Counted from the first letter of the stretch, positions 26,829 through 36,064 are shown. The stretch: 64,000 nt of DNA from Psychromarinibacter halotolerans (GCF_029168315.1 NZ_JARGYD010000001.1:979155-1043154); one strand, 5' to 3'. Notes: generated by a model not told the origin, from the sequence alone. A program made the numbers and translations.

Positions 26829-28295
26829 ATGAATATTGCCATCCCGCACCGTCCCGACACCCACGCCGAGACCCGGCTGGCCCAGCTGGCCGCACAGGCG
26901 CGGTCGGACCTTGCGATGCTGGACTATGCCACGCGGCCGTGGGTGCTGCCCCGCCAGTGGAACGGCCAGACGATCCCCGACGTGGTGATCATCGGCGCCG
27001 GGCAATCCGGGCTGGTCTTGGGGCATACGCTGAAGCGGCGGGGCGTGGGGAACATCCTGCTGCTGGACCGCAACCCCGAAGGCTACGAGGGCGTGTGGGA
27101 AACCTACGCCCGCAACTACGAGATCCGGTCGCCCAAGACGATCACCGGCGCGGATCTTGGTATCCCGTCGCTGAGCATCCAAAGCTGGTTCGTCGCCCGC
27201 CACGGGCAAGAAGCATGGGACGCCATCGACCGCGTGCCGCGTGTCGACTGGATGAACTACCTGCGCTGGTATCGCGACATCGCGGACCTGCCGATCCGCA
27301 ACGGCGTAAACGTCGTGGACGTGGACTATGACGCTGACGGCGTGACGCTCAGCCTCGACACGGGCGAGACGATCCGCACGCGGTATGTCGTGTTCGCGAC
27401 CGGGATGGAGGGCGGCGGCGACTGGATCGTGCCCGACCCGATCCGGAATGCCCTGCCCGACCACATGTACAACCACAGCTGCGAGGTCTACGATTCAGAC
27501 CGGCTGCGCGGCAAGGACGTGGGCATCCTTGGCGCCGGCGCGTCGGCCTTCGATTCCTCGGTCGCGGCGCTGGAGTCCGGCGCGCGACGGGTCGACACCT
27601 TCATGCGCCGCACACAAATCGGTCTGCTGGACCTTGTCCGGGAATTCGAAACCGGCGGCTACCTGAACCACAGCCACGAGCTGTCGGACGAGACCAAGTG
27701 GGAACTGGGCACGTTCCTGACCGGCCTGTCGCAAGCCCCGGCGGAACATCACTTCAACAAGGCGCTCAGCTTTTCGAACTTCAAGTTCTGGAACGGCGCC
27801 CCGTGGGACAAGGTGGCCTATGACGACGGCAAGGCCGTGGTCACCACGCCGCGCGGTGTCTTCAAGCTGGATCACGTGATCGCCGCCACCGGGGTCACGG
27901 TGGACCTGTCGATCCGCCCCGAACTGCGCCGTCTTGCGGGCGACGCGCTGCTGTGGCGCGACCGCTTCACCCCGCCGGATGGCGACATGAGCGCCGGGCG
28001 GCTGAAGCTGCCCTATCTCGACCGCGACTACCGCCTGCAACAGCGCGTACCCGGCGCCGCGCCCGGGATCGAGCGGCTGTTCATCTTCAACGCCCTTGCA
28101 ACCCTGTCGATGGGCGGCCTGTCGGCGGTGTCGATCAGCGGCCACCGCTTCGGCGTGCCGCGCATCGCCAGCGGGCTGACGCGGGCGCTGTTTCTGGACC
28201 AAGAAGATCAACTGATCCCGACCTTGCGCGAATTCGATACGCCTTCGATTCAGTTGACCCCCTATGCGCGGGCGATGCTGGGCATGGACGACTGA
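26829..28295 (+). CDS. Flavin-containing monooxygenase (class B, FMO/BVMO-like)
   Basis: The 488-residue protein has two Rossmann motifs: FAD-binding GAGQSG at 56-61 and a second GILGAGASAFDSS for NADPH near residue 235. An N-terminal 45-residue extension precedes the first. Class B flavoproteins insert oxygen into nitrogen, sulfur or ketone substrates. The ATG at 26829 has GGAG six bases upstream; an ATG at 26811 is also in frame. The gene ends before a strong stem-loop. Together with the questin-oxidase-like gene it suggests an oxygenation module, but the substrate is unknown. Confidence 0.8.
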   Translation: MNIAIPHRPDTHAETRLAQLAAQARSDLAMLDYATRPWVLPRQWNGQTIPDVVIIGAGQSGLVLGHTLKRRGVGNILLLDRNPEGYEGVWETYARNYEIRSPKTITGADLGIPSLSIQSWFVARHGQEAWDAIDRVPRVDWMNYLRWYRDIADLPIRNGVNVVDVDYDADGVTLSLDTGETIRTRYVVFATGMEGGGDWIVPDPIRNALPDHMYNHSCEVYDSDRLRGKDVGILGAGASAFDSSVAALESGARRVDTFMRRTQIGLLDLVREFETGGYLNHSHELSDETKWELGTFLTGLSQAPAEHHFNKALSFSNFKFWNGAPWDKVAYDDGKAVVTTPRGVFKLDHVIAATGVTVDLSIRPELRRLAGDALLWRDRFTPPDGDMSAGRLKLPYLDRDYRLQQRVPGAAPGIERLFIFNALATLSMGGLSAVSISGHRFGVPRIASGLTRALFLDQEDQLIPTLREFDTPSIQLTPYARAMLGMDD

Positions 28296-28316
28296 ACGAC
28301 CCACTGCACTCACGGA

Positions 28317-28359
28317 CACGAAAATGCCGTCCCCGACATTATCGGGGACGGCATTCGTG
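28317..28359. terminator. Strong bidirectional stem-loop terminator
   Basis: A perfect 14-base stem (arms at 28323-28336 and 28342-28355) encloses a five-base loop, and CACGAA/TTCGTG extends it beyond a two-base bulge. It lies between convergent genes. T-runs are short on both sides. Confidence 0.75.
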
Positions 28360-28408
28360 TTTCAGCAATGGCGCGGCGCTTATGCCGCGACGTCCAATGG
28401 CGCTGCGG

Positions 28409-29239
28409 TCACGCCGCGACGCGCAGGCCCCGCACCTTGTCCATGAACCGCATGACCCGGTCGCCGTCGACCGCGTTCCACGTGTCGCCGTCGACCTTGA
28501 AATGCGTGCCGATCACACAGCCGTCGGCCACCGACAGGATATCGGTCACGTTGTCGATGTTGCATCCGGTGTTCGCCATGATCGGCGTGTCGGGCAGCGC
28601 CGCGCGGACCGAGCTTAGATGCGCGGCATCCACCGGCTGACCGGTGATCGGGCCCGACACAAGGATCACATCGGCCAGCGACGAGAACACCGCGCTTTTC
28701 GCGCGCTCGGCCACGGTGCGGCTGTCCAGCGACGACGCGAATTCGGCGTTGATGTTGAACAGCAGCGTCAGGTCGTTGCGGCCAAGGTTGCGGCGCAGAC
28801 GCAACGCCTCGCCCGCGTCGGGCTTCCACAGGCCCATGTCGGATGCGAACAGGCCGGTGAAGATCTCGCGCGCAAAGCTGGCGCCGGTGGCGCTTGCGAT
28901 CGCGACGGTCGCCAGCGGATCCCACAGGAAATTCACGCCGAACGGCACCTTCAGCATCGGCTTGATCGCCGACACCACGGCGGTCATCGCGGCGATGGAT
29001 TCCGGTGCGGCGGTCAGTTGGTAAGGGCGGTCATTCTCGTTGCCGAACATGATCGCGTCGACCTCGCCCGCCTGAAGCTTTTCGACGTCGGATGCCACGT
29101 CTTCGATCAGCTTCTGCATCCCGCCGTCGGCATCGTACAAAGGGCTGCCGGGCAGCGCACCGATGTGCGCCATTGCGACGATGGTCTTGGTGGAGCGGGT
29201 AAAGAGATCCATTTGGGTTCCGGCTGTAGAGGGTGTCAT
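28409..29239 (-). CDS. BtpA/SgcQ-family TIM-barrel protein
   Basis: The 276-residue protein has the BtpA family signatures AMAHIGALPGSPLYD, AIMFGNENDRPY, FGVNFLWDP, NINAEFASSL and VLVSGPITG-like strands. The family is named for a cyanobacterial photosystem I biogenesis factor, but proteobacterial members sit in sugar or nucleoside gene clusters and are uncharacterised. The ATG at 29239 overlaps the DeoR-type stop in an ATGA arrangement; an ATG at 29212 is an alternative start. The pairing with a DeoR regulator and, across the divergent promoter, with an SDR and kinase suggests a carbohydrate pathway. Confidence 0.75.
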   Translation of the reverse strand: MTPSTAGTQMDLFTRSTKTIVAMAHIGALPGSPLYDADGGMQKLIEDVASDVEKLQAGEVDAIMFGNENDRPYQLTAAPESIAAMTAVVSAIKPMLKVPFGVNFLWDPLATVAIASATGASFAREIFTGLFASDMGLWKPDAGEALRLRRNLGRNDLTLLFNINAEFASSLDSRTVAERAKSAVFSSLADVILVSGPITGQPVDAAHLSSVRAALPDTPIMANTGCNIDNVTDILSVADGCVIGTHFKVDGDTWNAVDGDRVMRFMDKVRGLRVAA

Positions 29240-30069
29240 GAAGGGATCACCACCCGCGTGCCGGCCCGTGCAAGGGCCTCGGCAATGTCCGCGGGGGGCG
29301 GAGCGTCGGTCACAAGGACATGGACCGCGCTGAAGTCTGAAACGCGCGACATGGCGCGCTTGCCGAATTTCGAGCTGTCGCACAGCACGATGACCTGCTC
29401 GGCGCGGGCCATCAGGGTGTGCTTCACCTCTGAATCCTCGGGGGAATAGTCGGAAAAGCCCGAACTGTCGGCGCCCGACACGCCAATGAAAGCGCGGTTC
29501 ATATAGTAATTGCCGATGCCCTCGACCGCCTGCGGCCCAATGACCGACAGTTCCGGCGCGCGCACCCGGCCACCCGGCAGATAGACGGCGCAGCCTGCCT
29601 CGGCGAGGTGCGACGCGGCACGCACGCTGTTGGTGATCACCCGCAGCCCTTCGACCTCGGTCAGGCGCCGCGCAAGTTCCAGCGTCGAGGTGCCGACGTC
29701 GATGCCAATCGCCTCGCCCGGGCGCACCATATCGACCGCCAAAGCGGCGATGGTGGATTTCTTGTCCGAATGTTCGCGCAAACGGGCATCGAAAGCGGGT
29801 TCGGACAGGTCCGGCGCGGGGTCCAGCAGTTCGGCCCGCACCGCGCCACCATGCGTGCGCTTCAGCCCGCCGCGTTCCTCCAGCTGGCTGATGTCGCGGC
29901 GGATCGTCATCCCCGAGACGCCAAGCTCTTCGGCAAGATCGCCGATCGAGATGAAGCTGTCCCGCTCGAACGCGGCCATGATCAACGACTGCCGCACCGG
30001 CGCCGGCATCCGACTGCGCCCGCGTTTCGCCACTGCGACCTTCACCTCGTCCTCACCTTCCGTACTCAT
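29236..30069 (-). CDS. DeoR/GlpR-family transcriptional regulator
   Basis: The 277-residue repressor has the DeoR winged helix at about 25-76 (SIGDLAEELGVSGMTIRRD and LKRTHGGA) and the DeoR-C sugar-phosphate isomerase-like sensor (GEAIGIDVGTSTLELARRL, VITNSVRAA). Regulators of this family respond to phosphorylated sugars, in line with the nearby FGGY kinase. The ATG at 30069 has AGGA seven bases upstream; the frame open to 30744 is antisense to the SDR gene. Basic residues precede the HTH. It probably controls the divergent SDR and its own operon. Confidence 0.9.
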   Translation of the reverse strand: MSTEGEDEVKVAVAKRGRSRMPAPVRQSLIMAAFERDSFISIGDLAEELGVSGMTIRRDISQLEERGGLKRTHGGAVRAELLDPAPDLSEPAFDARLREHSDKKSTIAALAVDMVRPGEAIGIDVGTSTLELARRLTEVEGLRVITNSVRAASHLAEAGCAVYLPGGRVRAPELSVIGPQAVEGIGNYYMNRAFIGVSGADSSGFSDYSPEDSEVKHTLMARAEQVIVLCDSSKFGKRAMSRVSDFSAVHVLVTDAPPPADIAEALARAGTRVVIPS

Positions 30070-30140
30070 CTGAATATCCTGACGTCCTTCTCCCTTCCTA
30101 CACATTACCATGTGGCTTTCCGTTAATGAAGGTTGTATTT

Positions 30141-30155
30141 TGTTAAATTGTGTTA
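30141..30155. promoter_or_regulatory. TGTTA direct repeats, possible DeoR operator
   Basis: TGTTA occurs at 30141-30145 and 30151-30155, exactly one helical turn apart, in an AT-rich patch of the 129-base divergent region. A related TTGTATTT lies just before. DeoR-type proteins often use such spaced half-sites. The assignment is tentative. Confidence 0.35.
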
Positions 30156-30198
30156 CACGCCGTTCCGGACCTCCCCGGACCGGGCAAAGGGACAGGAC

Positions 30199-30996
30199 AT
30201 GCCTATGAAACAGACGGAAGCGGGATCGGAGTTCGACGGCAAACGGGTGATCGTCACCGGCGGCGCGACGGGAATCGGCGCCGCCATCGTGCGCGCCTTC
30301 CACGCAGAGGGGGCCGTGGTGCGGATTCTGGATCTGGACACCGACGGCGCCAACGGTCTTGCGCAAGAGCTGGGCGCGCGGGTCACCGTCGACGCCATCG
30401 ACGTGCGCGACCGCGCCTCTGTCACGCAGGCGATGGACAAGGCCATCGCGGATCTCGGCGGTCTGGACGTGCTGTGCGCCAATGCGGGTGTGTCCACCAT
30501 GCGCCCGGTCGTCGATCTCACGGATCAGGACTGGGACTTCAACATGGACGTCAACGCGCGCGGCGTGTTCCTGACCAATCAGGCGGCGTGCAAATACTTC
30601 CTCGACAGCGGCCACGCGGGCTGCATCGTCAACACCGCATCGCTTGCGGCGAAGGTCGGCGCGCCGCTTTTGGCGCATTATTCCGCCAGCAAGTTCGCGG
30701 TGCTGGGCTGGACGCAGGGCTGCGCGCGCGAGATGGCGCCGCACGGCATCCGCGTCAACGCGGTCTGCCCCGGCTTCGTGCGCACCGGAATGCAGGACCG
30801 CGAGGTGGAATGGGAGGCCTCGCTGCGCAGCATGACCCCGGACGAGGTGCGGCAGGACTACGTCGACCAGACCCCGCTGGGCCGGATCGAGACGCCCGAG
30901 GATGTCGCGGGCGTCGTGGTTTTCCTTGCCTCTGACGCGGCGCGGTTCATGACCGGACAGGGCATCAACGTCACCGGCGGCGTCTACATGGGCTAA
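30199..30996 (+). CDS. Short-chain dehydrogenase/reductase
   Basis: The 265-residue protein is a classical SDR: TGGATGIG at 20-27, NAG at 95-97, S148, and YSASK with Y161 and K165, ending in a GGVYMG tail. It oxidises or reduces an alcohol or ketone with NAD(P)(H). The ATG at 30199 lies after AAAGGGAC; a second ATG at 30205 with AGGA seven bases upstream is equally possible. Divergent from the DeoR gene and convergent with the FGGY kinase. A sugar, polyol or sugar acid substrate is likely but not shown. Confidence 0.88.
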   Translation: MPMKQTEAGSEFDGKRVIVTGGATGIGAAIVRAFHAEGAVVRILDLDTDGANGLAQELGARVTVDAIDVRDRASVTQAMDKAIADLGGLDVLCANAGVSTMRPVVDLTDQDWDFNMDVNARGVFLTNQAACKYFLDSGHAGCIVNTASLAAKVGAPLLAHYSASKFAVLGWTQGCAREMAPHGIRVNAVCPGFVRTGMQDREVEWEASLRSMTPDEVRQDYVDQTPLGRIETPEDVAGVVVFLASDAARFMTGQGINVTGGVYMG

Positions 30997-31015
30997 ACAT
31001 GGGCGCCCGGCCCCG

Positions 31016-32494
31016 CTAGCGGTCCGGCATCCGCCACACGGGGCTTAACGCCTTGTAAAGCGAACGGAACTTGGCATAGCCCGCATCGTACACCGCGCGG
31101 TTGTCCGGGTCCGGCGTCAGCGTGTTCCCCGCCACCGACAGGGACGAGACCTGCGCCCAGTCGGTCACCACCCCTGCCCCGATAGCCGCCACGAAGGCCG
31201 CCCCGCCGGACGAGCCGTTGTCAGCCTTCAAAAGCGTCACCGGCAGGCCGATCACGTCGGCCACGATCTGCATCCAGACCCGGCTTTTGGCACCGCCGTC
31301 GGTGACCAGTACCCGCTGCGGCGGATGGCCGATTTCCGTCAGCACCTCAAGGTGATGGCGAAAGCCATAGGCGACGGCCTCTAACAAAGCGCGCCACAGG
31401 TGCGCCTTGCCGTGGCTCAGCGACAGACCGGTGAAGGTGCCGCGCGCCAGCGGGTCGTGGATCGGGGTCTTCTCGCCCAAGAAATACGGCAGGCACAGCA
31501 CCCCGTCCGCCCCCGCCGGGACCGTTGCCGCCAGCGCATCCAGCCGGGGGTGCGGACCGTCGTGCCCGTCCAGCAACGCGGCCAGCCAGTTCAGCGCCGC
31601 GCCCGAGGCCGCCATGCAGCCGTTCGGCGCGTAAAGCCCCGGAACAAGGTGATAATCCATGTACAGCCGCGCATCGGGCCGGGCCGTATCGGTCGCGACC
31701 ACCACGTCGCCCGCGCCGCCGAACTTCAGCAGCACATCGCCCGCCTGCGCGATCCCCGCCGCCAGCGCCGAGGCGATGTGATCTGCCGCACCGCCCATCA
31801 CCGGCAGCCCTTCGGGCAGGCCCGTCTCTGCCGCGGCCTGCGGCGTGACGTGGCCGATAACCTCGTGCGACACGGCGATCTCGGGCAGCGCCCCGGCAGG
31901 CAGCCCCGCCAACGCCACAAGGTCGGGGTCGATCGTGCGCCGCGACAGGTCGGTGAACCCGGCCTCCAGCGCCCAGTTCTGTTCCACCCGCAACCCGCCC
32001 GTCAGGCGCATGGCGATATAGTCGTAAGACCCGCAAACCTTGTCGATCCGGGCAAACACGTCGGGCTCGTGCTTTGCGATCCAGCGCAGCTTGGCCGCGA
32101 CGAGTTGCTGGTTGATACCGTTGCCGGTGCGGTGCAGGAACGCGGCCTCGTCGACCTCGGCGCGTAGCTCTTCGACCTCGACCGCGACGCGCCCGTCGCT
32201 TTGCTGGATCGAGGGCCGCAGCACCGCACCGCCCTCGTCGAGCAGAACCACCGCCGGCAGCATTCCGGTGACGCAGATGCCCTTCACGTCCACAGGGTCC
32301 GCACCCCGCATCACCTCGGCCAGCACCTCGCGCGCGTTGGCCCACCACTGCGCCGGGTCCTCTTCGGCCCAGCCCGGCCGGGGCGAGGACAGCGTCACAG
32401 GCCGCGAGGCCGACGCGTGAATGGTGCCGTCCGCGTCCATGCGGATCGCGATGGTCGAGGTGGTCCCGATATCAAGCCCGATCACGTCAGCCAT
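31016..32494 (-). CDS. FGGY-family carbohydrate kinase (gluconokinase/xylulokinase type)
   Basis: The 492-residue kinase has the N-terminal phosphate loop GLDIGTTSTIAIRMD, PGWAEEDPAQWW, QQSDGR, and the C-terminal ATP-site segment LVTDGGAKSRVWMQIVAD followed by GSSGGAAFVAAIG. FGGY kinases phosphorylate pentoses, gluconate, glycerol or related polyols. The ATG has GAGG upstream and follows the cytosine-deaminase-like stop by 9 bases, so the two are cotranscribed. Its product may be the DeoR inducer. Confidence 0.9.
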   Translation of the reverse strand: MADVIGLDIGTTSTIAIRMDADGTIHASASRPVTLSSPRPGWAEEDPAQWWANAREVLAEVMRGADPVDVKGICVTGMLPAVVLLDEGGAVLRPSIQQSDGRVAVEVEELRAEVDEAAFLHRTGNGINQQLVAAKLRWIAKHEPDVFARIDKVCGSYDYIAMRLTGGLRVEQNWALEAGFTDLSRRTIDPDLVALAGLPAGALPEIAVSHEVIGHVTPQAAAETGLPEGLPVMGGAADHIASALAAGIAQAGDVLLKFGGAGDVVVATDTARPDARLYMDYHLVPGLYAPNGCMAASGAALNWLAALLDGHDGPHPRLDALAATVPAGADGVLCLPYFLGEKTPIHDPLARGTFTGLSLSHGKAHLWRALLEAVAYGFRHHLEVLTEIGHPPQRVLVTDGGAKSRVWMQIVADVIGLPVTLLKADNGSSGGAAFVAAIGAGVVTDWAQVSSLSVAGNTLTPDPDNRAVYDAGYAKFRSLYKALSPVWRMPDR

Positions 32495-32503
32495 TTGCCC
32501 GCC

Positions 32504-33688
32504 TCACACCAGCTTGCAGTCGCGCGCGATCACCCGACCGCCCCGCACCGACACACGATCCGGCGAAGCGCCCGCGACCGCCTCGGCGACACAGCTTGCG
32601 CGCACCAAAAGCATGTCGGCCCGCGCGCCTTCGGACAGGCCATAGTCGGACAGGCCCAGCAACCTTGCCCCGGCGCTGGTGGCCATCGACAGCGCGACCT
32701 CTAGGTCGGAATCGTCCCTGAAATCCTGCATGTAGGCGATCAGCCCGGCCCGGCGCAGCATGTCGCCGTCGCCGTGCGGGCTCCATGCGTCGCGGATGTT
32801 GTCGGACCCCGCAACGACGGCCACCCCCGCCTTCCGCAGCATGGCCACCGGCGGCATCGCAACCATGCGGTTCGGGCCGTTGGTGACGATGGACACGCGC
32901 GCCTTCGCCAGCGCCTCGACCACCGCGCCGACGCCCGGCAAGCCCGAGCCAAGCGCAAAGGCGTGCGAGACGGCGACCTTGCCCTGCAGGCCAAGCGCCT
33001 CTGTCCGTTTCGCGATATCGGCCAGTTCGAACAGGCCCAACTCGCCCGCGTCGTGCAGGTGGATATCCACGCCCACGCCGAAACGGTCAGCAAGCCCGAA
33101 CACCACGTCCAGATGACCCGCCACGTCTCGGTCGATCCCCGCCGGGTCCAGCCCGCCGATCAGGTCAGCGCCGTTCGCCAGTGCCTCTGCCAGCAGGTCC
33201 GCGACCGGCGCGTCGCGCAGGATGCCGTTCTGCGGAAAGGCAACGATCTGGATCTCTGCAAGGTCTGCCACGGACTCGCGCAGCTTCAGAAGATCCTCCA
33301 GCCCGCTCAGGCCAAGGTCGCCGTCGATGTCGACATGGCTGCGCATCGCCTGCGTGCCGTAGCCCGCCACCTGCCGCACCAGCGCGCCGCCACGCTCGAA
33401 GGCCGACAACGGCAGCGACGCGCGCAGGCTTTTCTCCTGCGCGATACGATCAGCGACGGTGGCGCCCGGCAGGTGCGATTGGAACGGCAGGCCCAGCAGG
33501 GTCTTGTCCAGATGGATGTGCGCCTCGACCAGCGGCGGCAGGGCGACATAGCCGGTCATGTCCGTCGCGTCCGGCAGCATTCCGGCCGGAAGGATCGCGG
33601 CGATCCGGCCATCGGCCACGGCGATGTCGGCCCGGGCCCCGTCCGGCATCGTCAGGCCGCCAAATCCGGTGTGTGTGTCGTGCGTCAT
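32504..33688 (-). CDS. Cytosine deaminase-like amidohydrolase
   Basis: The 394-residue protein has the mononuclear cytosine deaminase/isopropylammelide hydrolase pattern: HIHLDK with H57 and H59, VDIHLHDAGELG, VSHAFALG, and a GSDNIRDAW with the catalytic aspartate. Such enzymes hydrolyse amino groups on pyrimidines, triazines or related rings. I chose the ATG at 33688; an in-frame ATG 33 bases upstream is possible and neither has a strong ribosome site. It heads a two-gene transcript with the FGGY kinase, an unusual pair that hints at nucleoside-like or modified-sugar use. Confidence 0.8.
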   Translation of the reverse strand: MTHDTHTGFGGLTMPDGARADIAVADGRIAAILPAGMLPDATDMTGYVALPPLVEAHIHLDKTLLGLPFQSHLPGATVADRIAQEKSLRASLPLSAFERGGALVRQVAGYGTQAMRSHVDIDGDLGLSGLEDLLKLRESVADLAEIQIVAFPQNGILRDAPVADLLAEALANGADLIGGLDPAGIDRDVAGHLDVVFGLADRFGVGVDIHLHDAGELGLFELADIAKRTEALGLQGKVAVSHAFALGSGLPGVGAVVEALAKARVSIVTNGPNRMVAMPPVAMLRKAGVAVVAGSDNIRDAWSPHGDGDMLRRAGLIAYMQDFRDDSDLEVALSMATSAGARLLGLSDYGLSEGARADMLLVRASCVAEAVAGASPDRVSVRGGRVIARDCKLV

Positions 33689-34220
33689 GCTGTCTGCCCC
33701 GGTCTGCCTGCAAGGAATCATGGGCAGAGATGATACCGAATGTGAAGATTTGGGAAGCGGATAGTGCCTGCAAACCGGGGGACGCGGGCCGAACCACGCC
33801 AACAGACCGGCCCAAGGGCACCGGCAAGCCGGACGGCGCGCGCCTGACGGAAATCCATCGCAGCTGTCGAATCGGATTAATATTCGATCCAATCGAATGA
33901 TGGCCAAAGCTCTGCTTCTTGGCGGAGCAGCCATACAAGCATCTGTTCCAACGACAATATTCTCATCGGCCACCGCACCACTCGCCACCATTACACCAAG
34001 GATGCAACGGCCACCTCCTGACCTCCGCTCCAATTCGCGCACCGCCAATTTGTTGAACACGCGGGCCCCGAACCTTGCTGAAGCAACAGGCAAACGCAGC
34101 ATCCGCACTCGCGATCCCTGTGCGTAGCCGTTATTATTCGTTCCGTTATGTTCACTTGTGATACCCAAACGTCAAAACACCCGCACCCTGCGGGACCAAG
34201 ACACGGGGAATACAACCGGC
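33689..34220. other. 532-base divergent region without a recognised gene
   Basis: No frame here looks like a real gene: the short frames lack ribosome sites and recognisable motifs. An AT-rich patch at 33867-33898 contains an imperfect inverted repeat (TCGAATCGGAT with ATCCAATCGA) around TTAATATT, a plausible operator or promoter. A second AT-rich patch (34129-34165) precedes the creatininase-family gene. The region could also hold a decayed gene. Confidence 0.45.
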
Positions 34221-35045
34221 ATGACTTCCGATGCGCTGAACTGGTGGTCCTTCTCGACCGCCCAATTCGCCGAGCGCGACCTAAGCGACGCCGTGGCGCT
34301 GCTTCCCATCGCGACGGTGGAACAGCACGGGCCGCACCTGCCCGTGGGCGTGGATTCCATGATCAATGCCGGGATCGTCTCGCGTGCGATGGCGAAACTG
34401 AAGGACGCAGGCGACACCCAGACCGTCGTGACGCTGCCGATGATGCCCTTCGGCAAGTCGACGGAACACCTGTCCTACCCCGGCACGCTGACGCTAGACT
34501 GGGACACGGTCGCGAAGGTCTGGTTCCAGCTTGGCGAATGCGTCCGGCGCACCGGATGCCGCCGGATTATCCTGTTCAACTCGCACGGCGGACAGGTCGC
34601 CCTTAGCCAGATCGTCGCCCGCGACCTGCGCGCGAAACTGGGCATGATGGCGGTCGCCGCGACATGGTTCCATATCACCCCGGTGGATGACCTGTTCTCT
34701 GCCGAAGAGGAAAAGCACGGCTACCACGGCGGCGAGATCGAGACGAGCGCGATGCTGGCGCTGCACCCCGACCTTGTCGATATGTCCCGCGCGCGGGATT
34801 TCCGGCAGCTGTCGCTGACGATGGCGGAAGAGAACGAGATCCTCAGCCCGGGCCTGATGGCGTGGATGGCAGAGGATCTGCACGGCTCGGGCGTCAGCGG
34901 CAACGCGGCCGCGGCGGACGCCGAACGCGGCGAGATCCTCGTGGACCGCGCCGCCGACCGGCTGATCACGCTGATCAAGGAAACCGCGGCCTTCCCCATA
35001 GACCGGCTGGACCAGCCCGCAGATTACAAGGTGGTGCAGGCATGA
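34221..35045 (+). CDS. Creatininase-family amidohydrolase
   Basis: The 274-residue protein shows the creatininase metal pattern VEQHGPHLPVGVD (E34, H36, D45), FNSHGGQ and YHGGEIETSAML. Members hydrolyse creatinine, formamides or modified cyclitols, and include MftE peptidases. The ATG at 34221 is used; an in-frame ATG at 34158 lies in the AT-rich leader. Its stop overlaps the following ABC ATPase start (ATGA), so hydrolase and transporter are coupled. A cyclic amide or N-substituted substrate taken up by this transporter is a reasonable inference. Confidence 0.85.
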   Translation: MTSDALNWWSFSTAQFAERDLSDAVALLPIATVEQHGPHLPVGVDSMINAGIVSRAMAKLKDAGDTQTVVTLPMMPFGKSTEHLSYPGTLTLDWDTVAKVWFQLGECVRRTGCRRIILFNSHGGQVALSQIVARDLRAKLGMMAVAATWFHITPVDDLFSAEEEKHGYHGGEIETSAMLALHPDLVDMSRARDFRQLSLTMAEENEILSPGLMAWMAEDLHGSGVSGNAAAADAERGEILVDRAADRLITLIKETAAFPIDRLDQPADYKVVQA

Positions 35046-36064
35046 GCCGCGATTACCTTCGCCTTCAGCAGCTTCAGGCGCATTACGGCAAGTCGCTGGC
35101 TGCCGACGACATCACGCTGAACATCGACAAGGGCGAACTGATCGCCCTGCTCGGCCCGTCCGGCTGCGGCAAGACCACGACGCTGCGCATGATCGCGGGG
35201 TTCGTACAGCCGACCTCGGGCGAAGTCATCGTCGACGGCGAGAACGTGACGGCCAAGGCGCCGCACAAGCGCAACATCGGCGTCGTGTTCCAGTCCTATG
35301 CCCTGTTCCCGCACCTGACCGTGCTGGGCAACGTCGCCTTCGGCCTGTCGATGCGCGCGATCCCCAAGGCGCAGCGGCTGGAACGGGCCCGCGCGACGCT
35401 GGATCTTGTGGGTCTTGGACCCTTTGCCGACCGCTATCCGGCGCAGCTGTCGGGCGGCCAGCAGCAGCGTGTCGCCTTGGCGCGCGCGCTGGTGATCGAA
35501 CCCTCGGTGCTGCTGCTGGACGAACCGCTGTCGAACCTCGACGCCCACCTGCGCGGCGAGATGCGCAGCGAGATCCGCTCGCTGCAAAAGCGCCTGTCGA
35601 TCACCACGGTCTTCGTCACCCACGATCAGGCCGAGGCGCTGGCGATGGCCGACCGGGTCGTCGTAATGAACGCGGGCCGCATCGTCGAGATCGGCGAGCC
35701 CCGCGCCCTGTGCGACCAGCCGGGCGACGAGTTCACCGCCTCGTTCCTTGGCGAGCGCACGGTGATCACCGGCGAGACGCAGAACGGCGTGTTCCGCGCG
35801 CCGGGCTTCCAGTGGGACGGCGCCCCCGACGGCGCAACCCGCGCCGTGCTGCGCGCCGCGCGCCTGCGCTTCGACCCCGCCGCCGGACCGAAAGTGTCGG
35901 ACGGCACCGTGCAGGCGTCGGCCTATCTTGGCGACACCGTCGAAACCGACGTCGCCATGACATCCGGCCGCGTGCGCCTGCTGACACCTTCAGACCAGCC
36001 GGTCCCGCCGGTCGGCGCCGCGTGCGCCATCCACGCGCTTCCGGGCAGCGTGACCTTCATCTGA
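35042..36064 (+). CDS. Polyamine/iron-type ABC transporter ATP-binding protein (PotA-like)
   Basis: The 340-residue ATPase has Walker A GPSGCGKTT at 38-46, VVFQSYALFPHLTV, signature LSGGQQQRVALARAL, Walker B LLLDEPLSNLD, the H-loop THDQAEA and a C-terminal TOBE domain (about 260-340). This is the PotA/UgpC-type layout for transporters of polyamines, putrescine-like amines or organic ions. It begins four bases inside the creatininase-family gene. Confidence 0.9.
   Translation: MSRDYLRLQQLQAHYGKSLAADDITLNIDKGELIALLGPSGCGKTTTLRMIAGFVQPTSGEVIVDGENVTAKAPHKRNIGVVFQSYALFPHLTVLGNVAFGLSMRAIPKAQRLERARATLDLVGLGPFADRYPAQLSGGQQQRVALARALVIEPSVLLLDEPLSNLDAHLRGEMRSEIRSLQKRLSITTVFVTHDQAEALAMADRVVVMNAGRIVEIGEPRALCDQPGDEFTASFLGERTVITGETQNGVFRAPGFQWDGAPDGATRAVLRAARLRFDPAAGPKVSDGTVQASAYLGDTVETDVAMTSGRVRLLTPSDQPVPPVGAACAIHALPGSVTFI

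Noticed and set aside
29236..30744. Extended DeoR frame starting at 30744
   Set aside because: The extra 225 codons are antisense to the SDR gene; the ATG at 30069 with AGGA is the sensible start.
33897..34127. A 76-codon plus-strand frame in the gap before the creatininase-family gene
   Set aside because: No ribosome site, no domain, and composition typical of antisense or non-coding sequence.
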